Source: Treponema sp. Marseille-Q4130 (lineage in GTDB: Bacteria > Spirochaetota > Spirochaetia > Treponematales > Treponemataceae). Taken from it: 64,000 bases of DNA. Position numbers and translations under genes: made by a program. Shown here in pieces: positions 12,418 to 21,786 of the stretch. The notes under the pieces are model-generated. The model was not told the DNA's origin, made no database searches, and saw nothing but the letters and a program-made list of their open reading frames with translations. Position 1 is the first letter of the stretch. Every line of letters begins with the position of its first letter. The stretch is from positions 110,685 to 174,684 of the forward strand of contig NZ_JACSET010000007.1 in assembly GCF_014334325.1 (NCBI RefSeq), written 5' to 3'.

Positions 12418-12446
12418 TTGACGTGCGGAATGCTTGTTATTACTAT
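12418..12446 (+). promoter_or_regulatory. Promoter of the glycosylase gene, abutting its ATG
   Basis: TTGACG (12418-12423), 17-bp spacer, TACTAT (12441-12446), then six bases and the ATG at 12453. No Shine-Dalgarno site is present, so a leaderless transcript is predicted. Confidence 0.6.
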
Positions 12447-12452
12447 ATAAAT

Positions 12453-12986
12453 ATGCACACCGTAAATTCCGCCGCCGCTTCCCGAATCGACCATCCCTTT
12501 GCGCCGGTATACGATTCGAAAAGCCGCGTCCTCGTTCTCGGCACGATGCCTTCTCCGCGTTCCCGAACGGCGGGTTTTTACTATATGCACGGGCAAAACA
12601 GGTTCTGGCCGGTTATCGCCTCTCTTGCAGGAGAAAGGCTCGGCTATGCGAACGATGCGGGAAGCAAAGCCGTCGATGAACGGAGAGCGCTTGTGCTCCG
12701 GCACGGCATCGCGCTGTGGGACGTACTCGCTTCGTGCGATATACGGGGAGCGGCCGACACAAGCATAAAAAATCCCGTGCCGAACGATTTTTCAAAACTG
12801 CTTGTATCGTCTCATATCGACCGTATATATTGCACGGGGCAGACTGCGTATAAGCTCTACACAAAGCTGTGCGAAGAGGCGACACACATAGGTGCCGTAT
12901 GCCTCCCGTCGACGAGCAGCGCAAACCGCGGGCGCTGGCCGCTCGATGCACTGATTGAGGCGTATCGCTGTGTATTTGAGCGGTGA
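12453..12986 (+). CDS. Uracil/hypoxanthine-DNA glycosylase superfamily protein (family 6 type)
   Basis: A 177-residue base-excision repair enzyme of the UDG superfamily. The N-terminal motif VLVLGTMPSPRSR (residues about 27-39) with FYYMHGQNRFWPVI just after is the signature of the hypoxanthine-DNA glycosylase family, which removes deaminated adenine. The C-terminal substrate-binding motif is LPSTSSANRGRWPL. Whether it acts on hypoxanthine, uracil or both cannot be read from sequence. ATG 12453 is chosen because an upstream GTG in frame lies inside the promoter. The DUF1232 gene follows after 3 bases. Confidence 0.85.
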   Translation: MHTVNSAAASRIDHPFAPVYDSKSRVLVLGTMPSPRSRTAGFYYMHGQNRFWPVIASLAGERLGYANDAGSKAVDERRALVLRHGIALWDVLASCDIRGAADTSIKNPVPNDFSKLLVSSHIDRIYCTGQTAYKLYTKLCEEATHIGAVCLPSTSSANRGRWPLDALIEAYRCVFER

Positions 12987-12989
12987 GCG

Positions 12990-14051
12990 ATGAACTTTCA
13001 AAAAATCAATAAAAAAGCGATTAAAAAAGCGGACGAACTCGGAAAGGCAGCCGGAAGACTTGAAGTAAAAAAGGTCGGCTCGCACTTGGAAAAAATGAAA
13101 CGCGGTCCGATCGCGGATCTGTGGCATATCGTCGAAGCGCTGTGGGCGGGCTTTAAATCGCCGGAAATTCCTATCGAAACAAAAGTCATGATAATCGGCG
13201 CGCTCGTCTACCTCGTCAGTCCTTTCGATATCGTGCCCGATTTTTTACTGCCCGGAGGTTTGCTCGACGATGCCGCGGTCATCGCATTCGTCTACGCGCA
13301 GTGCAAAGACCTCATCACCGAAACGATCCCGAAAATATCCGAACAGGTAAAAAACGGCATCCGCGGCATAGGAGACGCGGCGTCGGAACAGATACGGCGC
13401 ATCACCGAAGACACCGTGTCCGCTGCGGTCGGAAAACAGTTTCAACGGTACTGCACGCGATTTTTTTTCAACTCGCTTGTGAAGCTCGCCCTTTTTGCCG
13501 CGTCGATGCTGCTCCTTGCCCTTTCAAAACCTGCATGGGCGCCCGGCATAATCGCAGCGTCCGTTCTGCTCATAAGCGCGAGCCTCTGGTTTGCCCTCTC
13601 CGCCGCCGCCTCCTGCATCTCATGTTTTAAATTTCTTAATAATTTTTTTCCGGCGTTGAAACAAATCCGCACGCGGGAAACACAAAATGCGCTTGCAAAT
13701 CCGCGCTATAAAAAATTGCGGCGGCAGGAAGTGTTCGCCGAAGCGCTTTACACCGCGACAGCCGAAGGCATCCCTTGCGGATCGCCGGCAAAAAAATCGT
13801 TGTACGCGTTTTTTTTCCGCGCATGGAACGAAGGCAAACTGCCCGCATGGATTCCGCGAAAGCGCGCTATGGCGGAACACGTGTGGAATGCGCTCAAAAC
13901 CCGCATCGTCATCCTTATCGGCTCCATTACCGGCTACTTCGTCGTGTACAATGTGCTCGTGCGGAATTTCGTGCTGCCGGCCGTCACGGATTATACGCTG
14001 CCTGAGCTGCTCGCCTACCCTTTCATATACGTTTGGAATTTTCTGCGCTGA
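12990..14051 (+). CDS. DUF1232 (YkvA-like) membrane protein
   Basis: 353 residues. Residues about 60-110 form the DUF1232 domain (VMIIGALVYLVSPFDIVPDFLLPGG), a short membrane-associated domain of unknown role. Hydrophobic stretches near residues 165-215 and 310-330 indicate further membrane segments. The C-terminal part (residues about 230-310) is basic and has no family I recognise. The ATG is 3 bases after the glycosylase stop, so the two are cotranscribed. Convergent with the ABC-F gene across about 55 bp. Confidence 0.75.
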   Translation: MNFQKINKKAIKKADELGKAAGRLEVKKVGSHLEKMKRGPIADLWHIVEALWAGFKSPEIPIETKVMIIGALVYLVSPFDIVPDFLLPGGLLDDAAVIAFVYAQCKDLITETIPKISEQVKNGIRGIGDAASEQIRRITEDTVSAAVGKQFQRYCTRFFFNSLVKLALFAASMLLLALSKPAWAPGIIAASVLLISASLWFALSAAASCISCFKFLNNFFPALKQIRTRETQNALANPRYKKLRRQEVFAEALYTATAEGIPCGSPAKKSLYAFFFRAWNEGKLPAWIPRKRAMAEHVWNALKTRIVILIGSITGYFVVYNVLVRNFVLPAVTDYTLPELLAYPFIYVWNFLR

Positions 14052-14105
14052 CGATGCCGTACATCCGCACACACGATCGGCGCGACAACGGTACGCAGCG
14101 GTATG

Positions 14106-16109
14106 TCAGCTTTGCGCTTTTGCCCGTTCCGCGCTTTCGGCGACCTTCTCCCATTCTTCGCCGAGCGCAGTAAGACGCGCTTCCGTATCCGCGAGGCGCT
14201 TTTGTACGACACGTGATTTTTCTCCCGACGAATACACTTCGGGCTTTGCAAGTTCGTTTTCACATTCGGTCTTTTGCGCTTCGAGCGCGGCGATTTCCGC
14301 TTCAAGCCGTTCGACTTCGCGTTCGAGTTTGCGCTGTTCGGCTTTTCGCTTTTTCGCTTCTTCCCACGAAAGCTGTCCTCCCGCGAGTACATCGTTCGTA
14401 CCGGAAAGATTTTCGCTCATGACCGAGCCTGCCGTACGAGAAACGGATTGCGCCTTTCCGTCGGCCGAAGATGCAAAAGACATACCGGCAACCGTTCCGT
14501 TTTTTTCCGCTTCGATGCGCTCAAGATAATACGCATAATCGCCCGGAAAAATGCGAAAGCGCCCCGCTTCGAGAGCGAGCACGCGCGTTGAAAGCCCTTC
14601 GATAAAACCGCGGTCATGGCTCACAAATACGACGGTACCGCCGAAATCTTTGAGCGCCTGCATAAGCACGTCTTTCGAATGCATATCGAGATGATTCGTC
14701 GGTTCGTCGAGCACGAGAAAATTGACCGGCGCGAGCAAAAGCTTTAAAAGAGCGATGCGATTTTTCTCCCCGCCCGAAAGCACGTCCAAACTTTTAAATA
14801 CGTCGTCTCCGCGAAACAAAAACGCACCGAGCATGTCGCGCACTTTCGGAATCATTTCAAGCGGAGAGACACTTTCGATATAATCGATGATGCTTTCGCT
14901 GCCGGAGATTTCTTCCGAACTGTCCTGCGAAAAATAGCCCGTGCGCACACCGCTTCCGAATATGAGCTCGCCCGAAAAAGAAGTATCTTCCCCCGCGATG
15001 ATCCGAAGGAGCGTCGATTTGCCCGCTCCGTTATGACCCGCGACCACGAGCCGATCCCCGTTTTCGATCGTTACGTCGAGCTTATCGAGTACATTGTGCT
15101 CTCCGTCATAGCTTTTCGTCACACCGTTTATGCGGAGCACGAGCTTTCCCGCATGAGGCGCGGGCGGAAAGGTAAAGCGGATTTTCTTCATCGATTCGGG
15201 GATCTCGATACGCTGTATTTTATCGAGCTGCTTTTGCCGCTCCTGCGCTTGAGATGCCTTTGTCGCTTTTGCGCCGAAGCGCCTGATAAATTCTTCAAGG
15301 TGACGGATTTCCTTTTGCTGCTGTTCGTAAGAGGCGATGAGTGTTTTCAATTCCGTTTTGCGCACCGCTTCGTAGTGCGTAAAGTTTCCCGGATAGCGTT
15401 TGAGTTCGCCGCCGAAAAGTTCGTACACATCGGTAACGCTGACGTCGAGAAAATAGCGGTCGTGGCTGACGAGCAAAAACCCGCCTTTGAACGACTGCAA
15501 AAATCGTTCGAGCCACGTGCGCGCTTCTATGTCGAGGTAATTCGTCGGCTCGTCGAGGAGGAGTATGTCGGGATTTTGCATGAGCACTTTTGCAAGTGCA
15601 ATGCGCATCTGCCATCCGCCCGAAAACGCTTCCGTCCGTTTGGCAAAATCTTCGCGTGAAAAACCGAGCCCCGAAAGCACCGCTTCCGCCTGCGCCCGCC
15701 TTCTGTGCCAGCCGCTTTCGTCGAGCGCCGCAATAAGAGAAGCTTGACGCTCGGCGAGGTCGGACGAGCGTTCCGGATGCAGCGAAAGCTCGTCGCCTAT
15801 CCTGTCGATTTCCGCCTGCATATCGTAGCCGAATTGAAATGCGGTATCCGCTTCTTCAAGCAGCGTGCGTCCCGCGTGCGTAAGCCCCGACTGCGGCAAA
15901 TAGCCGATGCGCGCATCCTTTTGCACGACTCTCGTTCCGCTGTCGCAGGGGATGAGGCCGGCCATCACTTTGATGAGCGTCGATTTTCCTTCCCCGTTCG
16001 CTCCCGTAAGAGCGGCTTTGGTACCCGACTGCAGATTGATCGAAACGTTTTTTAATATGTCGCGGTCGCCGAATGCGAGCGACACTTTTGAAAACTGAAC
16101 GAAAGCCAT
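14106..16109 (-). CDS. ABC-F family ATPase (ribosome-associated type)
   Basis: A soluble protein with two ABC ATPase domains and no membrane segments; ABC-F proteins act on the ribosome E-site in translation or antibiotic protection. Domain 1 shows GANGEGKSTLIKVMAG, signature FSGGWQMRIALAKVL and LLDEPTNYLDIEA. The linker (residues about 230-300) is charged and helical. Domain 2 shows GHNGAGKSTLLRIIAG, LSGGEKNRIALLKLLL and LDEPTNHLDM. The C-terminal 120 residues form a predicted coiled coil rich in Glu, Arg and Lys (ERLEAEIAALEAQKTE), as in Uup/YdiF subfamilies. 667 residues is normal. It starts 11 bases after the SH3 lipoprotein gene. Confidence 0.93.
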   Translation of the reverse strand: MAFVQFSKVSLAFGDRDILKNVSINLQSGTKAALTGANGEGKSTLIKVMAGLIPCDSGTRVVQKDARIGYLPQSGLTHAGRTLLEEADTAFQFGYDMQAEIDRIGDELSLHPERSSDLAERQASLIAALDESGWHRRRAQAEAVLSGLGFSREDFAKRTEAFSGGWQMRIALAKVLMQNPDILLLDEPTNYLDIEARTWLERFLQSFKGGFLLVSHDRYFLDVSVTDVYELFGGELKRYPGNFTHYEAVRKTELKTLIASYEQQQKEIRHLEEFIRRFGAKATKASQAQERQKQLDKIQRIEIPESMKKIRFTFPPAPHAGKLVLRINGVTKSYDGEHNVLDKLDVTIENGDRLVVAGHNGAGKSTLLRIIAGEDTSFSGELIFGSGVRTGYFSQDSSEEISGSESIIDYIESVSPLEMIPKVRDMLGAFLFRGDDVFKSLDVLSGGEKNRIALLKLLLAPVNFLVLDEPTNHLDMHSKDVLMQALKDFGGTVVFVSHDRGFIEGLSTRVLALEAGRFRIFPGDYAYYLERIEAEKNGTVAGMSFASSADGKAQSVSRTAGSVMSENLSGTNDVLAGGQLSWEEAKKRKAEQRKLEREVERLEAEIAALEAQKTECENELAKPEVYSSGEKSRVVQKRLADTEARLTALGEEWEKVAESAERAKAQS

Positions 16110-16120
16110 GTCAACCGCTG

Positions 16121-17434
16121 CTAATTTTTTTCGAAAAAGATGACGAGCGGACTCGAACCCCGCCTCACGAGGGTATTGCCTTCGAATCGCGCTTCGGATG
16201 CATCTTCGAAGCGTATGCCGTTAGTTTCGATTTTATACAAAAAATTCACTTTGGCTTTCATGCCTTCAAAGGAAAACGAAAGCACACCGTCGTACTGCGG
16301 CGAAAGCGATGCGTCGATAAAATAATCGATCCCGACCGTACCGCCGCCTTTTGCGCTTTCGGCGATGAGAGACGGAACGAGCCTTCGGTTGCCCCGCCAC
16401 GTAAAGGAACCGTCGCCTTTGAGCGAAAGCTGTCCGTATGCGGCGCTTTTAAAATTCGGCCCCGCCGCTGCGATGCGCGCATATTCGGCTTCTCGCCGCT
16501 CTTTTTCTTCGGCGACGAGGGCGGCTATATCGACGTCCTCTCCGAGTGCGATAAAATTATAATCGCGCGGTCTGCCCGCATCGTCGGCACAAGTGACGGC
16601 GATATAATTGTTTTTGACGGAAACCTTTACGGGGGTATCGGTAAACGTATATTCGCCGTCGGCGGTTTTCATCGCCGCTCCGTAGTCCCATGAACCGTAG
16701 CGTTCGGGAAGGTTCAACGACACTTTTCGATTTTCGGCATCGACCGTAAAACAATAGGCGGCATTCATGCGAAGCGGATCGATTCTCTTTTCGCGTATCA
16801 TCGCACGGTAATAATCGGGATACCATATCGTTCCGGCAAGCTTTTCAAATACGTCGTCTTTCTCTTCGGCACCGCTCCCCTCTCCAGCTGCGACGGCTCC
16901 TCCCTTTTGCGTTTCAAAGAGTTCGAGATTGTACGAAAAGCACCAGCCCTGTGTACCGCTCGACGTCAAAACGCGAAGCCAAGCGCCCTCAAGCGCATCG
17001 GATCCGACCATAACGGCCTGCCCCTCTCCCTTATACAGAATCTTAATAATTTCGCCTTTTCTGAGACGGTACACTTGTCTCGCCGTATTGACCGGTTCCG
17101 CGCGGATCGGAAGTCCGTCGAGCTTTACCGACGCATAGCGATGGAGGAATTCCGCGTACACAAGCTTCGCCTTTTTCAGTGCGCGACGGGAAGAGGGAGA
17201 CGTAATCTGCCACAGCGGGATATCGAAACGCTCTTTGGAATCGGGTGCGGAGACGGCATAGGTGTGAGAAATATTCGAGCGGATATACACGGGAAGGATA
17301 TCGCCGTCTTGAAGGCCGCGCTCGGGGATATCCCACAAAAGCATACCGTATCCCATAACGCGGGAACAGGACGCAAGCGCAAACGAAAGGGCGCAAAGCG
17401 CGATCAAACCGTATTTTTTCGGCAAACAAATCAT
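16121..17434 (-). CDS. SH3-domain lipoprotein of unknown function
   Basis: 437 residues with a lipoprotein signal (MICLPKKYGLIALCALSF, then ALASC). A bacterial SH3 segment is seen at about residues 105-170 (ASVKLDGLPIRAEPVNT ... GWCFSYNLELF); such domains bind peptidoglycan or peptides. The rest, including a C-terminal beta-rich part with repeated GSFTW/EYTFTD-like strands, matches no family I recognise. The start at 17434 is preferred over an upstream in-frame ATG because it begins directly at the signal peptide and lies 7 bases from a -10 box. It probably forms a two-gene unit with the ABC-F gene. Confidence 0.78.
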   Translation of the reverse strand: MICLPKKYGLIALCALSFALASCSRVMGYGMLLWDIPERGLQDGDILPVYIRSNISHTYAVSAPDSKERFDIPLWQITSPSSRRALKKAKLVYAEFLHRYASVKLDGLPIRAEPVNTARQVYRLRKGEIIKILYKGEGQAVMVGSDALEGAWLRVLTSSGTQGWCFSYNLELFETQKGGAVAAGEGSGAEEKDDVFEKLAGTIWYPDYYRAMIREKRIDPLRMNAAYCFTVDAENRKVSLNLPERYGSWDYGAAMKTADGEYTFTDTPVKVSVKNNYIAVTCADDAGRPRDYNFIALGEDVDIAALVAEEKERREAEYARIAAAGPNFKSAAYGQLSLKGDGSFTWRGNRRLVPSLIAESAKGGGTVGIDYFIDASLSPQYDGVLSFSFEGMKAKVNFLYKIETNGIRFEDASEARFEGNTLVRRGSSPLVIFFEKN

Positions 17435-17441
17435 AACGATA

Positions 17442-17470
17442 AGAATAACACAGAGATCCGAAAAAGTCAT
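17442..17470 (-). promoter_or_regulatory. Promoter of the SH3 lipoprotein gene, abutting its ATG
   Basis: Minus strand: ATGACT (17470-17465), 17-bp spacer, TATTCT (17447-17442), seven bases, then ATG at 17434. No Shine-Dalgarno site. Confidence 0.5.
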
Positions 17471-17569
17471 CGGCACGATTGCTGTGAGCCGATAGACTAA
17501 ATGCGGAAAAATACATATACTGATAAAAACGTGTAAAAGAGTGTTTGACTTCTAAAGGAGTTCTTACGA

Positions 17570-17626
17570 ATGAGCAAAAAAATTACCGTTTCTTTTTTCT
17601 TTGAAAAATCGGAGGCAAGCGCATGA
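17570..17626 (+). CDS. 18-codon ORF translationally coupled to the chemoreceptor gene
   Basis: Encodes [25 protein letters not shown] (17554-17560) lies nine bases before its ATG. Its stop overlaps the chemoreceptor start as ATGA, and the receptor's own GGAGG site (17611-17615) lies inside it. This is the layout of a short leader peptide controlling access to the downstream start. No known leader family matches, and the peptide has no run of one regulatory amino acid, though three phenylalanines are consecutive. Confidence 0.55.
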   Translation: MSKKITVSFFFEKSEASA

Positions 17627-19731
17627 CCGATTCCGCAGACAAAAAACGATTTTCGATCCGTAAAAAATTAATTATTATTTTCGGACTGCTCATAGCGGTC
17701 GTACTGATCGGGGAAAGCATTTTTGCGATCCGTTCAACGCGCAAAGTCGTAACCGATCGTGTTCGAACCCACCTCACGGATAAGGCTGTCGACGTCGCGG
17801 AAATTATCGACGGAAGGATCACCGCATGGTTTCAATTGGTCGAAGGTATTGCGCGAATGCCCGATCTGCGCGATCCGTCGATTTCCGCAGCAGATAAAAT
17901 CAAAATACTGCAGAGAGAAGCCGTGCATAATCCCAAAATATTGGAATTGGATGTAACGGATATGCGCGGGTACCGCCATACCGTTTCGGGGCAAACGGTT
18001 TTCGTCGCAGATAGGGAATGGTTCATACAGGCAAAAAACGGAAAGCCTTTTATCTCCGAGCCAATCGTTTCCCGTTCGGATAATAATTTTGTCATCGTCA
18101 TTGCGGTGCCTCTCAGTAACGACAACAACGCGATTATCGGTGTTCTTCAATGCCTCATACGGGGAGAATCGCTTTCCGATATCATAGACGATATAAAAGT
18201 CGGGGAAACGGGCAATTGTTATGTTTTGGGTGCAACCGGCAATACGATCGCGGATGTAGATCGGGAATACGTACAATCGCTATACAATGCCGTTGAAGAG
18301 GCAAAGACGGATCCGAGTCTTGCATCGTTTGCAGAGTTTGAAAAAACCGCCGTGGAATCGAAAATTCCCGGAACCGGTTATTATACGTACGGAAATACGA
18401 AAAAAATAGGCGGCTACGCGAACAGTAAATTAGCCGATTGGACGGTGGTCGTAAAAGCTCCGTATGAGGAATTTATGGGAACCGTCAACAGGCTGAGCCT
18501 TACAATGGATTTGATCGGACTGACCATTTTGCTTTTGACGCTGGCTGTCATATATTTTATTGCCCGTAAAATGGTACAACCCGTTCAAAGTGTGGGTACT
18601 GCGTTGAAAAACATTGCGCAGGGAGACGGCGATCTGACGGTGCGTTTGGAGATCACCGGCAACGATGAAGTGACGGAATTGTCGGTATACTTTAATCAAA
18701 CGATCGAAAAAATCGGTTACACGATAAAATCGATCGGCGAAAATACCGATACGATGAAATCGGTCGGCAATGAACTCGCATCGAATATGACCGAAACCGC
18801 AAGCGCCGTCCATGAAATAAGCAGCAACATCGACGGTGTAAAACAACAGGCGCTGACGCAGTCCGCAAGCGTTACTGAAACGGCGGCTACCATCGAAGAG
18901 ATCATCAGAACGATCAAACAGCTGAACAACAGCATCGAAATACAGGCGGCAAGCGTTGCGCAATCTTCCGCCGCCATAGAAGAGATGGTTGCAAATATCG
19001 CAGCTATCGGGCAGACTCTCGACAAAACCGACGGTGTGATCAAAGACCTCGTATCGGCGACAGACGAAGGAAAAGATACGCTCGTCAATTCAAACGGTAT
19101 CACGCAGCAGATCACGGAAGAATCGGGCAGTCTCATGGAAGCGTCGAACGTTATTCAGAATATCGCAAGGCAGACGAACCTCCTTGCGATGAACGCCGCG
19201 ATCGAAGCGGCTCATGCGGGAGAAGCGGGAAAAGGCTTTGCCGTCGTCGCCGACGAAATCCGAAAGCTCGCGGAAGATTCGGCTGCGCAAGGTAAGACAA
19301 TAACGTCGACGCTGAAATCGCTCGGCAACGAAATCGGTACGCTCGCTTCGTCCTCCAGAATCGTCGAAGAAAAATTCAATATCATCTTCACGCAATCCGA
19401 AGAAGTAAAATCGATGAGCGACCGCCTCACGGAAGCGATGCGCGAACAGGAAAGCGGCAGCAAAGAAGTACTCGTCGCGATCAAAGAGATCAATTCGGTG
19501 ACAACGGAAGTACAGGCGGGATCGGAAGAGATGCTGAAAGGCGGAGAGCAGGTCGCCGATGAAATGCGCAAGCTCGACGATTTGACGCGCATCATCACCG
19601 ACAGCATGAACGAAATGGCTTCAGGCGCGATGCAGATCAACAACGCCATACAGGATGTCAATTCGCTGACGCAAAAAAACAAAGCGAGCATCGAAAGCCT
19701 TGCAGCCGAAGTCGGAAAGTTTAAAGTCTGA
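17623..19731 (+). CDS. Methyl-accepting chemotaxis protein with dCache sensor
   Basis: 702 residues. A short cytoplasmic tail and TM1 (residues about 17-37, [19 protein letters not shown]) lead to a periplasmic dCache-type sensor (about 40-280) with the ligand-pocket phrase [22 protein letters not shown]2 is at about 295-317, followed by HAMP and a long coiled coil. The signalling tip [20 protein letters not shown] lies near residue 515, and [18 protein letters not shown] follows. It senses an extracytoplasmic small molecule and signals to CheA/CheW. No cheR/cheB pentapeptide tether is visible at the C-terminus. GGAGG precedes the ATG inside the 18-codon ORF. Confidence 0.95.
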   Translation: MTDSADKKRFSIRKKLIIIFGLLIAVVLIGESIFAIRSTRKVVTDRVRTHLTDKAVDVAEIIDGRITAWFQLVEGIARMPDLRDPSISAADKIKILQREAVHNPKILELDVTDMRGYRHTVSGQTVFVADREWFIQAKNGKPFISEPIVSRSDNNFVIVIAVPLSNDNNAIIGVLQCLIRGESLSDIIDDIKVGETGNCYVLGATGNTIADVDREYVQSLYNAVEEAKTDPSLASFAEFEKTAVESKIPGTGYYTYGNTKKIGGYANSKLADWTVVVKAPYEEFMGTVNRLSLTMDLIGLTILLLTLAVIYFIARKMVQPVQSVGTALKNIAQGDGDLTVRLEITGNDEVTELSVYFNQTIEKIGYTIKSIGENTDTMKSVGNELASNMTETASAVHEISSNIDGVKQQALTQSASVTETAATIEEIIRTIKQLNNSIEIQAASVAQSSAAIEEMVANIAAIGQTLDKTDGVIKDLVSATDEGKDTLVNSNGITQQITEESGSLMEASNVIQNIARQTNLLAMNAAIEAAHAGEAGKGFAVVADEIRKLAEDSAAQGKTITSTLKSLGNEIGTLASSSRIVEEKFNIIFTQSEEVKSMSDRLTEAMREQESGSKEVLVAIKEINSVTTEVQAGSEEMLKGGEQVADEMRKLDDLTRIITDSMNEMASGAMQINNAIQDVNSLTQKNKASIESLAAEVGKFKV

Positions 19732-19753
19732 TACCGGAGCGCTCTCCGGCGGT

Positions 19754-20902
19754 TTACAGCGTTTCGATCACATCGCAAAGAGAACGCATTTGATCGGGCG
19801 TGCCGATCGTAATGCGAAGAAAATCTTCTATCCCCTTCGTCGCAAATCGTCGCACGAGGATGCCCCGCTCTTTTATGCGGCGGTACGCATCTTCTCCCGA
19901 AAGCCCCGCTTTACGCGCAAAGACGAAATTCGTTACGGAGGGGATGCAGTCCCAGCCCCGCGCGGCGAGGAACGCCGAAAACTTTTCCCGTTCGATTACG
20001 ATTTTTTTTGTGCATTCGGCATAGTACGCGTCGTTTTCGCATGCAGCGATGCCCGCGATTTGAGAAGCGGCATCGATCGGAAAATGATTGAGCGAATTTT
20101 TTACCGTCGTCACCGTCCGCACGAGTTCGGGAGAGGCGACGATGTAGCCGAGCCGCATGCCGGCACCGCAAAAGCTTTTGCTGAACGTGCGGACGACGAC
20201 CAAATTCGGAAAATCCGCAAGCAGCGGTATGCAGCTTTCGCCCCCGAAATCGACATAGGCTTCATCGACGACAAAGACCCTGTCGACCTTCGTCTCTTCA
20301 AGCATGGCGCGCACTTCGTTCCGCGAAAGAGAACGCCCTGTCGGCGCATTGGGATTTGCAAATATGATTCCTGAATTATTAATTTTTTCGCGTTCGATCA
20401 TAGTGCGCGTATCGAGCGTCCAATCGCTTTTGAGTTTGACGAAGTCGAGCGGAATATCGTAAAAGCCGCCGTATACCGGATAAAAGCTGTACGAGAATTC
20501 GGGTGTGACGAGCTTTGTGTCCGAATCGAAAAAAGCATAAAACACGAATGAAAGCACTTCATCGCTTCCGTTGCCGGTATAGATCATATCGGGCGTCACC
20601 GTAAACGGTATCCTGTCCGCTTCCGACGGGCGGCACTTTTCGCCGGCGGGAACGGCGCGAGCGAGCACGCCGCCCGTTCTGTTGAGCATAGCCGCGATCG
20701 CCTCCCGCAGACGATGTGCATCGGGGTCGGGATAAAGCGCAAGTTTTTCCGGATGATTTTTAATAAAATCGGTAAGGGCGGAGATCACATTCGGACTCGG
20801 CGGATAGGGGTTTTCGTTTGCATTGAGTTTGATGTATGTCCTGTCCGACGGTTGTTCGCCCGGCACATAGGGATGCAACTGCGCCATTCGTTTGGAATTC
20901 AT
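19754..20902 (-). CDS. hisC: Histidinol-phosphate aminotransferase
   Basis: 382 residues, fold-type I PLP enzyme of histidine biosynthesis (imidazole-acetol phosphate to histidinol phosphate). Family marks: IKLNANENPYPPSP at the N-terminus, YTGNGSDEVLSF, FANPNAPTGRSL, VFVVDEAYVDFG and the PLP lysine in VVRTFSKSFCGAGMRLGY. No other his genes are in the window, and members with this context sometimes act on aromatic amino acids, so the precise substrate is an inference. ATG 20902 is chosen: the longer frame has no recognisable sequence, and a promoter ends just before this ATG. It follows the radical SAM gene after 52 bp. Confidence 0.88.
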   Translation of the reverse strand: MNSKRMAQLHPYVPGEQPSDRTYIKLNANENPYPPSPNVISALTDFIKNHPEKLALYPDPDAHRLREAIAAMLNRTGGVLARAVPAGEKCRPSEADRIPFTVTPDMIYTGNGSDEVLSFVFYAFFDSDTKLVTPEFSYSFYPVYGGFYDIPLDFVKLKSDWTLDTRTMIEREKINNSGIIFANPNAPTGRSLSRNEVRAMLEETKVDRVFVVDEAYVDFGGESCIPLLADFPNLVVVRTFSKSFCGAGMRLGYIVASPELVRTVTTVKNSLNHFPIDAASQIAGIAACENDAYYAECTKKIVIEREKFSAFLAARGWDCIPSVTNFVFARKAGLSGEDAYRRIKERGILVRRFATKGIEDFLRITIGTPDQMRSLCDVIETL

Positions 20903-20911
20903 AGTATCGGT

Positions 20912-20940
20912 ATTGTAATCACAGGACGCGGGAAAAACAA
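20912..20940 (-). promoter_or_regulatory. Promoter of hisC, adjacent to its ATG
   Basis: Minus strand: TTGTTT (20940-20935), 17-bp spacer, TACAAT (20917-20912), then nine bases to the ATG. This leaves a leader of only about 0-4 bases and no ribosome-binding site. Confidence 0.55.
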
Positions 20941-20954
20941 GTAGACCTGCGTAC

Positions 20955-21779
20955 TCAGCAGTTGCCCGGGTACACGTATTCGAGATATTCGCGCGCGAGC
21001 GAAACCGATCGGTACACCGTGTCGACCGGCGTCGCATCGACATCTTTCATGCGCCAGTGCGGAAAAAAGCGCGTGATGTGCAGCGGAATCTTTTTATCGA
21101 TGCTCGAAACCCACTGCGCGAGCGAGCGTATCTCATCTTCGCCGTCATTTTTTCCGGGAACGATGAGTGTCGTAACTTCGACGTGCGTCTTCTTCGCCGA
21201 GCGCACAATCGTATCTTTGACGACATCAAAATCGCCGCCCAAGCTTTCGTACCACTCTCGCGTAAATCCTTTCAAATCGATGTTCATCGCATCGATGTAC
21301 GGCAATACTTTTTCGATCACAGTGCTGTTGACACAGCCGTTTGTGACGACGACGTTTTTCATACCGAGAGAGCGTACACAGCGCGATGCATCGCGCACGT
21401 ATTCCCACGACACGAGCGGTTCGTTGTACGTGTATGCGACGCCGATATTGCCGCGAGGAGCAAGCGATAAAGCTTTTTCGGCAAGGGATTCGGGTGAAAC
21501 ATACGCCGTTTCGATGTCTCCGCCGCTTTGCGAAATCTCCGCATTTTGGCAAAACGGGCAGTGCATATTGCAGCCGAAACTTCCCGCCGACAAAATCATG
21601 CTTCCGGGAAAAAATCGATACAGCGGCTTTTTTTCGATCGGATCGAGAGCGAGCGCGGTAAGTCGTCCGTAATTGAGAGGGACGATGTTTCCGCCGCTGT
21701 TGATCCGGGCGCGGCATTTTCCCGTTCGGCCTTCGGCGAGAGAGCAGCGGTAAAAGCACGTGTCGCACGTCACACGCAT
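20955..21779 (-). CDS. amrS: AmmeMemoRadiSam system radical SAM enzyme
   Basis: 274 residues. The N-terminus MRVTCDTCFYRCSLAEGRTG holds the family's first cysteine motif. The radical SAM cluster motif CNMHCPFC is at about residue 70 (SFGCNMHCPFCQNAEIS), then GVAYTYNEPLVSWEYV, VVVTNGCVN and AMNIDLKGF. This is the radical SAM member of the conserved AmmeMemoRadiSam trio; its substrate is not established. ATG 21779 is chosen because it starts at the family's cysteine motif and lies seven bases after the methyltransferase stop; a longer frame would overlap that gene by almost 100 bases. The partner Memo-AMMECR1 gene is two genes upstream. Confidence 0.92.
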   Translation of the reverse strand: MRVTCDTCFYRCSLAEGRTGKCRARINSGGNIVPLNYGRLTALALDPIEKKPLYRFFPGSMILSAGSFGCNMHCPFCQNAEISQSGGDIETAYVSPESLAEKALSLAPRGNIGVAYTYNEPLVSWEYVRDASRCVRSLGMKNVVVTNGCVNSTVIEKVLPYIDAMNIDLKGFTREWYESLGGDFDVVKDTIVRSAKKTHVEVTTLIVPGKNDGEDEIRSLAQWVSSIDKKIPLHITRFFPHWRMKDVDATPVDTVYRSVSLAREYLEYVYPGNC

Positions 21780-21786
21780 TTCGGAC

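Larger units (their letters stand above)
12127..12452. other. 326-bp AT-rich intergenic region between divergent sigma-factor and glycosylase genes
   Basis: Much more AT-rich than the flanks. It contains the sigma-54-type promoter for the minus-strand sigma gene (12170-12186), a perfect 10-bp inverted repeat at 12333-12359, and the promoter for the plus-strand glycosylase at its right end. No coding potential is seen. Confidence 0.8.

Noticed and set aside
17461-17498. Possible sigma-28 promoter before the chemoreceptor (GCCGATAG at 17488)
   Set aside because: The -10-like part is close to consensus, but no TAAA-type -35 lies at the required distance.
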